From Natrialbaceae archaeon (GTDB taxonomy: Archaea > Halobacteriota > Halobacteria > Halobacteriales > Natrialbaceae), in the NCBI GenBank assembly GCA_003552325.1, contig PUKM01000007.1:1-47124 (forward strand): a stretch of 47,124 bases of DNA, written 5' to 3'. Both the position numbers and the translations under genes were made by a program. The notes beneath the pieces were generated by a model. It saw only the letters and a list, made by a program, of their open reading frames with translations, made no database searches and had not been told where the DNA came from. Positions 35,528 to 41,650 of this stretch are shown piece after piece. Numbering within the stretch: position 1 is the stretch's first letter; each line of letters begins with the position of its first letter.

Positions 35528-35955
35528 GCGTTTCGAATATCGCGGTCGAGTTCGCGTTTGAGATTGTCGAGTTCACCGTCGAGGTTACGTTTAAAAAACC
35601 GTTCGACACCTGGGACGTGGCCGTCGACGACGAACGTATTCTCGAGCCGGGTACCGGCTTCGGTGGGAACGATCTGGTGTTCACCCCGAACGTCGAGCAG
35701 TTTCGAGCGGCCCACGAACTCGACGTACTCGGGTGGGTTTCGAATGATGTCTTCGGTTTCGATACGCACCGTTTTCGTCACGAGAGGCAACGGGAGTTTG
35801 ACGTGCCACGTCGCGACGCGTCCGTCCGGATCAGCCGTCGTATAGTCGGTCACCACGCTGATCGACCGAGCGCGCTTTTCTGGATCGGCAATAAACGCCC
35901 AGACGCGCTCCGGCGTGGCCTGTACGTCAAACGATCGTTCGACCCGGACAGTCAT
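35524..35955 (-). CDS. SRPBCC (START/CoxG-like) ligand-binding protein
   Basis: This 143-aa protein has the helix-grip pattern: E-R-S-F-D-V-Q-A-T-P-E-R-V-W-A-F-I-A-D-P near the start, a central run of beta strands, and a long C-terminal helix (F-K-R-N-L-D-G-E-L-D-N-L-K). Such proteins bind hydrophobic ligands. A strong TATA box at 35979-35989 supports this start over the upstream frame to 36084. It overlaps the nitrilase gene by 4 nt, so a shared task is likely, though unknown. Confidence 0.83.
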   Translation of the reverse strand: MTVRVERSFDVQATPERVWAFIADPEKRARSISVVTDYTTADPDGRVATWHVKLPLPLVTKTVRIETEDIIRNPPEYVEFVGRSKLLDVRGEHQIVPTEAGTRLENTFVVDGHVPGVERFFKRNLDGELDNLKRELDRDIRNA

Positions 35956-35978
35956 ATCTGTCTCTCCGTGGCTGCACG

Positions 35979-35989
35979 GTAAAAAGACG
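35979..35989 (-). promoter_or_regulatory. TATA box of the SRPBCC-nitrilase operon
   Basis: On the minus strand GTCTTTTTACC is 24-34 nt before the ATG at 35955. Confidence 0.6.
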
Positions 35990-36038
35990 GCGTATTGGGG
36001 CAGTCTGTGACGTACGTTTACCTCGGAACGAGCGACTG

Positions 36039-36263
36039 TTAGCTCATCGTCACTTTCCAGGTCGTCGACCGCGCGCGCCCCCACTTTTCGATGTCGATGT
36101 CCTCGGTTTTCTCAGCCAAATGGGGCAGGCGAACGCCGACCTGTTTCGCCGAGAGGTCGATGGCTTTCGCGATGTTCTTGGCTCTGAAGTACTGCTCGCC
36201 ACGAGAGGCACTCTCGCGGAGGTACGAGAGAATTCGCTGTTCTTCATCGGAGTACTCCGTCAT
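36039..36263 (-). CDS. Small winged-helix protein (DUF7123-like)
   Basis: This 74-aa protein has a clear helix-turn-helix: Y-F-R-A-K-N-I-A-K-A-I-D-L-S-A-K-Q-V-G-V-R-L-P-H-L, followed by a wing ending S-T-T-W-K-V-T-M-S. I believe it belongs to a conserved haloarchaeal DUF (DUF7123) but this is from memory. The start at 36263 is preferred to 36275 because family members begin M-T-E-Y-S-D. GTTAAGA about 30 nt upstream on the minus strand may be its promoter. Confidence 0.75.
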   Translation of the reverse strand: MTEYSDEEQRILSYLRESASRGEQYFRAKNIAKAIDLSAKQVGVRLPHLAEKTEDIDIEKWGRARSTTWKVTMS

Positions 36264-36306
36264 CGTGGTCAGCAAAACGTACGACCTCGGTCGTCTTAAC
36301 TGTTCG

Positions 36307-36492
36307 TCAGTCCGCGTAGACGTGCATCCCGATGATCGCGACTGCCCCGAAGATCAGCGCCGCGGCGAATCCCCAGGCAGCCTCGAGTTCCGGTGCGGCA
36401 ATCAACATGACGAGCGCCCCGAGGAGGGCAACGGCACCAAACGCCAGCGCAACCCCGATCCCCTTGTCAGTCGAGTGAGCGTATTCTGCCAT
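36307..36492 (-). CDS. Small two-helix membrane protein
   Basis: This 61-aa protein has two membrane helices (residues about 11-32 and 38-58) and a short polar N-terminus (M-A-E-Y-A-H-S-T-D-K-G). It looks like a conserved haloarchaeal small membrane family (DUF7525, by recollection) of unknown function. A TATA box ATTAAGAG at 36515-36522 (minus strand) is 23-30 nt before this ATG. It shows that the much longer open frame through this position is not a real gene. Confidence 0.75.
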   Translation of the reverse strand: MAEYAHSTDKGIGVALAFGAVALLGALVMLIAAPELEAAWGFAAALIFGAVAIIGMHVYAD

Positions 36493-36514
36493 ACTGGCGA
36501 TTTTGAGCGGCGGT

Positions 36515-36522
36515 CTCTTAAT
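36515..36522 (-). promoter_or_regulatory. TATA box of the small membrane protein
   Basis: The minus-strand ATTAAGAG is 23-30 nt before the ATG at 36492. Confidence 0.5.
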
Positions 36523-36582
36523 TGCACCCCTTCGTCCCCGACCGAGAGGTTTACCTTCCGACCGGGGAACGCTTCGACAGGT

Positions 36583-37692
36583 ATGACGCTCCCCGTCGTC
36601 AAATCCCTCCTCTTTGGACGTACGTTTCGGCTGGTTGTGACCGTCGTTTTCGTGCTCGTGGTCGCCATCGGTAGTGCGGTTGCGGCCGGCGTCATCGGTA
36701 TTCCCTCCCTCGAGTCGATCGACAACGAGTTCGGTGACGTCGACGAAGAGCAAACCGAAATCCTGACCGAGATGAGCGTCGACAACCCCAACCCGATCGG
36801 CGTGGCATCGGCTGACGTCGATGCGACGTACGTGGTTTCGGTGAACGACGTCGAGATGGCCGACGGTGGAGGGACGGGCATCGCCCTCGAGCCAGGTCTG
36901 GCTACCGAATCGTTCCGCACCCAGATGCAAAACGATCGCATTCCGGAGTGGTGGGTGACGCACATCGAGAACGACGAACGAACGACGGTCGATATCGACG
37001 CGACGGTCTCGAGTGGCGCTCTCGATCGCTCGACGGAGATCAGTGAGCAGGAGACGGTCGAAACGGATCTCATGGCCGAGTTCAACTCCGATGAAACGCG
37101 GCCAGTCGATGCCGATCACGTGCTCGTGGATGATCCGTTCCTCTACGTCAACAGGACGGAGGGCGAGTGGGGTGACGTTGACGATGACCACACCGAAATC
37201 GACCTTCGGTTCGACATCTACAATCCACAGGTGTACACCGTACCAATGACCCAACTCGGCTATGACATTTCGATGAATCAGGTCGCGATCGGCGAGGGGG
37301 AAAGCGACCGTGAGCACGTTCTTCCGCCCGGTGAGACCACGACGGTCGAGACGACGACCCGCATCCAAAACGACAATCTCGACGTGTGGTGGCCAACGCA
37401 CATCGAAAACGACGAGGTCTCCGAGCTGGTGATCGAGTTTAGCGGCGAGTTCGAAGTCGTCGACGGCACGGTTATCCAGGTTCCACTCGAGGGACTCGAC
37501 TACGAGGATACGATCGAGACGGACATCTGGGGGAACGAGGACCAAGATCGGGACCAGGGCCAGGGCGAGAGTGCAGGAGATGATGGGTCAGAGGATGATG
37601 GGACGAGCGACGGGACCGACGATGGTGATGACACTTCAAACGAGGCTGGTGACGACGAAAGCGATGATGGTGCGCTCCCGCTCGATCTGTAG
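36583..37692 (+). CDS. Membrane-anchored protein with two LEA-type (WHy) domains
   Basis: This 369-aa protein has one N-terminal membrane segment (F-R-L-V-V-T-V-V-F-V-L-V-V-A) and then two similar beta domains of about 130 residues (about 50-175 and 185-310). Each has a V/I-D/Y-N-P-N/Q block (V-D-N-P-N-P-I and I-Y-N-P-Q-V-Y) and W-W-x-T-H-I-E-N-D-E. These are marks of LEA_2/WHy domains, linked to desiccation or osmotic stress. An Asp/Ser/Gly-rich tail follows. The start is the ATG directly before the membrane segment. Confidence 0.8.
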   Translation: MTLPVVKSLLFGRTFRLVVTVVFVLVVAIGSAVAAGVIGIPSLESIDNEFGDVDEEQTEILTEMSVDNPNPIGVASADVDATYVVSVNDVEMADGGGTGIALEPGLATESFRTQMQNDRIPEWWVTHIENDERTTVDIDATVSSGALDRSTEISEQETVETDLMAEFNSDETRPVDADHVLVDDPFLYVNRTEGEWGDVDDDHTEIDLRFDIYNPQVYTVPMTQLGYDISMNQVAIGEGESDREHVLPPGETTTVETTTRIQNDNLDVWWPTHIENDEVSELVIEFSGEFEVVDGTVIQVPLEGLDYEDTIETDIWGNEDQDRDQGQGESAGDDGSEDDGTSDGTDDGDDTSNEAGDDESDDGALPLDL

Positions 37693-37876
37693 GCTTTGAA
37701 AGCCATCTCGTGGGCATCGTGCGCTCCGTATGGAACTCGGGGGTTATCACCGCTCGAGGACGTCCGATCTGTCTGGGCCCAGAACCGTCCCAGCCGACAC
37801 CATTAGCGCTCGTGGAGAACGGTCATCGGTCCTGATAGATGAAAGGTTCATGCTGTTGGATGTGGGGACGATTTGT

Positions 37877-38278
37877 ATGCGACGACGCGACTATCTGGCT
37901 GGTGCAACCGGTGCGATCGGCCTCGCAGTACTGAGTGGGACCTCGGCAGCCGACACCACGACCCCACGGTTTCACGTCATGGGTGATGGCCTCGGCGTCT
38001 CGATCAATCGAACGAACGCCCCGGTACAGGCCGGGGAGCGCCTCGAGGTCATGTACAGTGTCGGCAGTGGTACCGAACCGACGCGAGATGTGGTCAGACT
38101 GTTGGCGGGCGACGAAATCGTTGCGGCTGAAACGTGGGACCTCGTGGCGGAGGCAACGGTGACAGACGCGCTTCAATATCCGACGTTTCGGACCAATCAG
38201 GACGTCACGTTCGACGTGACACTGATGACCCATCGTGATCAGGATTCGACGACGGTGACTGTCGAGGCAAGCGAGTAA
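37877..38278 (+). CDS. Small exported protein with Tat-like signal
   Basis: This 133-aa protein starts M-R-R-R-D-Y-L-A-G-A-T-G, an abbreviated Tat signal, followed by one compact beta domain resembling CARDB or Ig-type folds (R-F-H-V-M-G-D-G-L-G-V-S-I, later V-T-F-D-V-T-L-M-T-H). The function is unknown. An in-frame ATG at 37850 would add nine residues before the arginines; I prefer 37877 because the signal begins there. It ends 10 bp before the mobile cassette. Confidence 0.65.
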   Translation: MRRRDYLAGATGAIGLAVLSGTSAADTTTPRFHVMGDGLGVSINRTNAPVQAGERLEVMYSVGSGTEPTRDVVRLLAGDEIVAAETWDLVAEATVTDALQYPTFRTNQDVTFDVTLMTHRDQDSTTVTVEASE

Positions 38279-38280
38279 GT

Positions 38281-38288
38281 ACCCGACC
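38281..38288 (+). repeat. Left target-site duplication of the cassette
   Basis: ACCCGACC here matches 39689-39696 exactly, in the same direction, directly outside both inverted repeats. Confidence 0.85.
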
Positions 38289-38306
38289 GGCTTTGTTGAA
38301 ATTCTC
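38289..38306 (+). repeat. Left terminal inverted repeat
   Basis: GGCTTTGTTGAAATTCTC pairs with the right end at 39671-39688, with two mismatches. Weaker similarity between the ends continues for about 15 more bases (TGATA and TTC are shared). Confidence 0.85.
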
Positions 38307-38405
38307 GGTAGATGATAAGATTCAACTGCTGAATACACAGCGCGTATCTTGTACAGCGGTTATTCAGATAGCAGCCATCGAATTCGTTAGTACAGAATAT
38401 CGAAG

Positions 38406-38579
38406 CTACTGTCGTTTCAGACGGAGGATAGTGAGATCCCAGTCTGGTTTAGATTCATCATTGTGGAGAAGTTCATACCCGCAATCGCTTACGGTCACCC
38501 CATTCTGATGTGCCTGGCGGACAAGTTCATCTAAGGATTCCTCTAATTCGGCCTTCGAACTTGGAGACCACTCACTCAT
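38406..38579 (-). CDS. 57-aa cargo protein coupled to the HalOD1 gene
   Basis: The sequence translates to M-S-E-W-S-P-S-S-K-A-E-L-E-E-S-L and on to W-D-L-T-I-L-R-L-K-R-Q, then TAG. Its ATG overlaps the HalOD1 stop codon as ATGA (38576-38579). The overlap, the haloarchaeal-like charge pattern and a helix-then-strand pattern make it a likely real gene. I do not know its function; it may be a partner of the HalOD1 protein. Confidence 0.7.
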   Translation of the reverse strand: MSEWSPSSKAELEESLDELVRQAHQNGVTVSDCGYELLHNDESKPDWDLTILRLKRQ

Positions 38580-38827
38580 TGCACAGACACGTAGCCGTCA
38601 CTACAGACTGTAACTTCGCACCCGTTGTAGGAGAAGGTCACTTGGCCTTCCTTCCGACCAGTGGTCGGCGTACTGACGAAGAGTTGGTCCAAAGCATCGG
38701 GGTCAATTACTTCGTAGAGCGGGGGAGATAGTTCCAGAGGGTCAACGCCTATTTCTCCGGCTACTTTTTTAACGACTTTGTGACATACAGTATTGACGTT
38801 CGCTGTTACGGTATTTTGGTGAATCAT
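38576..38827 (-). CDS. Stand-alone HalOD1 domain protein
   Basis: This 83-aa protein is one HalOD1 (haloarchaeal output domain 1): E-I-G-V-D-P-L-E-L-S-P-P-L-Y-E-V-I-D-P-D-A-L-D-Q-L-F, then G-Q-V-T-F-S-Y-N-G-C-E-V-T-V and a final G-Y-V-S-V. The domain is usually fused to sensors or regulators as a signal-output module; alone it probably binds a partner. A TATA box at 38851-38858 gives a leaderless start. It forms a two-gene unit with the 57-aa protein. Confidence 0.85.
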   Translation of the reverse strand: MIHQNTVTANVNTVCHKVVKKVAGEIGVDPLELSPPLYEVIDPDALDQLFVSTPTTGRKEGQVTFSYNGCEVTVCSDGYVSVQ

Positions 38828-38850
38828 TGCCCACTGTAGTCACTCACCCT

Positions 38851-38858
38851 TTTTAAAC
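38851..38858 (-). promoter_or_regulatory. TATA box of the HalOD1 operon
   Basis: The minus-strand TGTTTAAAAAG lies 24-31 nt before the HalOD1 ATG at 38827. Confidence 0.6.
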
Positions 38859-38906
38859 ATATTGCTTTATTGATAATTTCCAGAGAGACTTAAGGCGGAC
38901 TGGAAA

Positions 38907-39395
38907 TTAGCCAGTGTCCCCCTCACTCGTAAACTCGTTCCCGAAGTGGTTGTACGGGTTTGTTTGTTCCTGTTTCATCATCTCCATTCGTTCAATATCG
39001 ACACCGAGAGAGTCCAAAGCTTCAAGGGACTCCTCTATGTCCTCCGACGTGCGGCCCACTACCTCCAGTGACAGATTTTCGTTGTTAGTCAATAGCTCAC
39101 GAACACTTACGATACCAGATACCTCCATAATCTCGTCCAGTATCTTCTCTCGGTCCGCGAGGGGGACTGTCGCAGTTATTAGGAGGTGGTGACCTAACCC
39201 CGTTTCACTGTACTTGATGATTGGGTGATAACCGATAATGACGCCGCGCTCCTCAAGACTGTTGATTCGATTAGCGACCGTACTGGACGAAACACCGACT
39301 TGCTCAGCCATGTCCTCGGTAGTGTTACGTCGGGCGTTCTCCTGGAGGAGATACAGTATGGCTTTATCCACATTGTCGAGTTCCTTGGAAACCAT
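38907..39395 (-). CDS. Lrp/AsnC family transcription regulator (cassette cargo)
   Basis: This 162-aa protein has the Lrp helix-turn-helix (residues about 5-60: L-D-N-V-D-K-A-I-L-Y-L-L-Q-E-N-A-R, then V-G-V-S-S-S-T-V-A-N-R-I) and a RAM-type effector domain with I-V-S-V-R-E-L-L-T. It ends N-H-F-G near the C-terminus, as haloarchaeal relatives do. The frame stays open upstream to 39665 but that part has no family similarity, so I place the start at 39395. It lies upstream of the HalOD1 operon on the same strand and may control it. Confidence 0.88.
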   Translation of the reverse strand: MVSKELDNVDKAILYLLQENARRNTTEDMAEQVGVSSSTVANRINSLEERGVIIGYHPIIKYSETGLGHHLLITATVPLADREKILDEIMEVSGIVSVRELLTNNENLSLEVVGRTSEDIEESLEALDSLGVDIERMEMMKQEQTNPYNHFGNEFTSEGDTG

Positions 39396-39670
39396 CAGTA
39401 GACTGTAGGGGTCGAAACCGGAAGTGGCTTTCCGGGGCAAACAACACACGCTGACCGCGCCGGTTGTTGCCGCGTGGTTATAGTCAATATTGAATAATAC
39501 ATCTATTACGAATAAACCGACCTGGACGATCGGAATACGGTGGAGACGAGCTTCGAGATACACACGTATAGTGAGCGGATGGTTCATCACTTTTGCCGAG
39601 AAACAAACAGAGCCGTCGTGCTGCACTAATACTCTGTATTCATCACGACGAGCGAAAAGTATCACCGCTT

Positions 39671-39688
39671 GAGGATTTCAACAAGGCC
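39671..39688 (-). repeat. Right terminal inverted repeat
   Basis: On the minus strand GGCCTTGTTGAAATCCTC matches the left end at 16 of 18 bases. Confidence 0.85.
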
Positions 39689-39696
39689 ACCCGACC
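39689..39696 (+). repeat. Right target-site duplication of the cassette
   Basis: ACCCGACC, identical to 38281-38288. Confidence 0.85.
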
Positions 39697-39747
39697 CTAG
39701 CTCGAGCAACCACTGGGTTTTTGGACCTCCACCGGGTCCTCTCGGCT

Positions 39748-41013
39748 ATGACACTCGATCCGGTCCACTACGACGGGATCGCCCGTCTCGCCCGACGGAT
39801 CGATCACGGGGCAGACGATCGCGACCACCGGGCGTTCGCCGACACCGTCTGGAACGACTTTCTCGACCCGCTCGTCCACGATGGGCGTGTCGTCCTCGAG
39901 CCCGTCGGCGACGTCTCGAAACACCTGGTCCCGCTCGAGGACGTTGCTCTCTGTGACCCCCCGTTTCCGACCGTCCACGGCCTCGATGCGGGCACGATCA
40001 ACCCCACGATGTTCAAAAACGGGCTCATCATCGATATCGCCCAGGCTGCGATGAGCGCCACCCCATCGGACCTCGACATCCACCGGGCTCGGACCGTCGT
40101 CGCGACGGTTCACTCGAACGATCCGACAGCACACGTCCAAGAGGGCTGGGATCGGTTCGACGAGCGGTACAGTCGCTCACGTGCCGTCAAAATCCCGCCA
40201 CTCCCCCGGTTCGCCGAGGGCGTCGTCCACGCCATCGCGCTCTACCTCGCCGAGAGCGAACACGCCCTCGAACACGCCGAAGACGTGACCGATTTACTCG
40301 TTCTCGACGGACCGCTCTATCCGCGTGGGCTCTTGCGCTGGTCGGATCAACACCCCGACCTGGCGACGTTTCTCGAGGAGGAAACACAGCCAACGGAGGT
40401 GCTCGAGAACTACGTCCGCCTCGTGGAGACGTTCGTCGAACGGGAGGTCCCGCTCGTGGGGTTCGTCAAAAACCCGGCGACTCGCGTCATTACGCGAACG
40501 GTGAAAGCGAAAGGCGCTGACGCTCCCTGGGGTGACGATTCGGCGTTTTTCACCCGCATTCTCGAGCGAGGGGAGTACGTCGACGACATCAACGGCGATC
40601 GGTGGGAGCGCGATACCGATCACCTGACCCACACCTGTTGGTTCCGCTCTCGTGGTGGCGTCGATCACCCGCTATCGATCGACGGCGACGCGTTGGGTGT
40701 CGAACGGCGACTCGAGCGCGAGGCCTACGAAGTGACGTTTTTCGTCATCTACGATCCTCGAGACGATCTCGTCTATCGGGTGGAAGCACCCTACGCGTTC
40801 GTGCGGGATGCGGGGCTCCGGAAGCGACTGACCCGACACCTGCTCCAGGAGGTGGCGGTTGCACACGGTCCCCCACAGGCCATCGAAAAGGCCGACGAAC
40901 TCGCACGGATCAGCGCCACGGAGAAACAGTCACTCCAGACGGCACTCGAGGACCAATTCGAGACGGTCACCAGACGCAATTACAACGATAAGCGGTGGGG
41001 AGACGAGTACTAG
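39748..41013 (+). CDS. nurA: DNA double-strand break repair nuclease NurA
   Basis: NurA is the nuclease that works with the HerA helicase to resect DNA ends. The 421-aa protein has the family's acidic metal-binding sites in L-D-A-G-T-I-N (near residue 80) and L-V-L-D-G-P-L-Y-P-R (near 191), and a late D-D-L-V-Y-R-V-E region. The start at 39748 (M-T-L-D-P-V-H-Y) is set by the promoter box at 39716-39723. No herA gene lies nearby, although the two are often adjacent in archaea. It overlaps the convergent gene's 3' end by 4 nt. Confidence 0.85.
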   Translation: MTLDPVHYDGIARLARRIDHGADDRDHRAFADTVWNDFLDPLVHDGRVVLEPVGDVSKHLVPLEDVALCDPPFPTVHGLDAGTINPTMFKNGLIIDIAQAAMSATPSDLDIHRARTVVATVHSNDPTAHVQEGWDRFDERYSRSRAVKIPPLPRFAEGVVHAIALYLAESEHALEHAEDVTDLLVLDGPLYPRGLLRWSDQHPDLATFLEEETQPTEVLENYVRLVETFVEREVPLVGFVKNPATRVITRTVKAKGADAPWGDDSAFFTRILERGEYVDDINGDRWERDTDHLTHTCWFRSRGGVDHPLSIDGDALGVERRLEREAYEVTFFVIYDPRDDLVYRVEAPYAFVRDAGLRKRLTRHLLQEVAVAHGPPQAIEKADELARISATEKQSLQTALEDQFETVTRRNYNDKRWGDEY

Positions 41014-41387
41014 TCGGCGTCGCCCTCTATCGTCCCGTCTTCGGTGGCGGGGATTTCGCCTTTTTCAACGGTGAACTCGACGCGGTCGGGGTCGACGCCG
41101 ATCCTGGCGAACTGTGTCTTGATGTGACTCTTCGCCGCCTCGAGTGCCCGCTCCCGTGTGTCGAATCCACGCGGCATCGGTGTGTCGAACGCGACGTTGA
41201 TGGCCTCGTCGTCGACACGTTGGACGGTCCCGCCGCTTTCGACCTCGTAGAACTCATCACAGATCCAGATATACGGGGCGTCCTCGTCCGGCGCACCGCG
41301 AAAGGTTGGGGCGTCTTCGCCCCGTTCGTAGAGCGTCCCGGTCAATTCCGTACCGCCGGCACGACCGCGTACGAATAACATGTCCAT
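41010..41387 (-). CDS. Conserved haloarchaeal protein of unknown function
   Basis: I recognise this only as a conserved small haloarchaeal type (125 aa). It opens with F-V-R-G-R-A-G-G-T-E-L-T-G-T-L-Y-E-R-G, has Y-I-W-I-C-D-E-F-Y-E-V-E-S and then an amphipathic helix (R-A-L-E-A-A-K-S-H-I). An alternative ATG two codons in (41381) is possible. Its TAG stop and that of nurA overlap within 41010-41013. Confidence 0.7.
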   Translation of the reverse strand: MDMLFVRGRAGGTELTGTLYERGEDAPTFRGAPDEDAPYIWICDEFYEVESGGTVQRVDDEAINVAFDTPMPRGFDTRERALEAAKSHIKTQFARIGVDPDRVEFTVEKGEIPATEDGTIEGDAD

Positions 41388-41518
41388 CTATAGGTTCTCG
41401 AAACGGAAAAAGCGGCGGGTGACCCACGACAGCTCTTTCATACATCTGGAGCTCTCAACCCGCTTTGTGTCCCAATTGCCCCTCCACATCCGCTTCCTCG
41501 AGCCGAGAACAGGTGAAA

Positions 41519-41538
41519 GACAGTGCACGTGCGCTGTC
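41519..41538. promoter_or_regulatory. 20-bp palindrome in the divergent promoter region
   Basis: GACAGTGCACGTGCGCTGTC is self-complementary except for one symmetric base pair. It lies in the 263-bp gap between the divergent starts at 41387 and 41651, so it could be an operator for the nucleotidase gene. The gap otherwise looks non-coding. Confidence 0.45.
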
Positions 41539-41617
41539 CCGTGGCGCGTCTGGAGTCTATCAATAGCAATTCGGAGGGATCCATACACCTGGGAAAAAAT
41601 ATTCGCAACAATTGAAA

Positions 41618-41626
41618 AGGTATTAG
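41618..41626 (+). promoter_or_regulatory. TATA box of the first nucleotidase gene
   Basis: AGGTATTAG lies 25-33 nt before the ATG at 41651. Confidence 0.45.
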
Positions 41627-41650
41627 TGGCTTGTTTCGCAGGTGCAATGC

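Larger units (their letters stand above)
38289..39688. mobile_element. 1,400-bp non-autonomous transposon-like cassette with IS6-type ends
   Basis: The cassette is bounded by inverted repeats GGCTTTGTTGAAATTCTC (left) and, on the other strand, GGCCTTGTTGAAATCCTC (right), which agree at 16 of 18 positions. Exact 8-bp direct repeats lie outside them. The GG...TGTTG.AA ends plus an 8-bp duplication fit the IS6 family; this is recognition, not a search result. It contains no transposase frame. All three genes inside are on the minus strand: Lrp regulator, HalOD1 protein and a 57-aa protein. The inside is visibly AT-richer than the flanks. Confidence 0.85.
39396..39747. other. Non-coding right arm of the cassette and nurA promoter region
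   Basis: No gene is convincing here; a minus-strand frame continuing the Lrp gene to 39665 has no recognisable similarity. CCGGAA-GTGGCT-TTCCGG (39418-39435) and GGCAAACAAC/GTTGTTGCC (39436-39471) are inverted repeats just upstream of the Lrp start, so they may be its operator. The cassette ends at 39688. Beyond it, GGTTTTTGG (39716-39723) is 25-32 nt before the nurA ATG and was evidently kept intact by the insertion. Confidence 0.5.

Noticed and set aside
36307..37545. 412-codon minus-strand frame antisense to the LEA-like gene
   Set aside because: Only its last 61 codons look real. A TATA box at 36515-36522 gives that short membrane protein its own start, and the rest is a shadow.
39396..39665. 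N-terminal extension of the Lrp regulator to 39665
   Set aside because: The added 90 residues match nothing in the family and cover an inverted-repeat, AT-rich region typical of cassette ends; ATG 39395 gives the normal Lrp length.
38281..39696. Assigning the cassette to the IS5 or ISH1 groups
   Set aside because: The end sequence GG-TGTTG with 8-bp duplication fits IS6 better; the family assignment remains open until the ends are searched.
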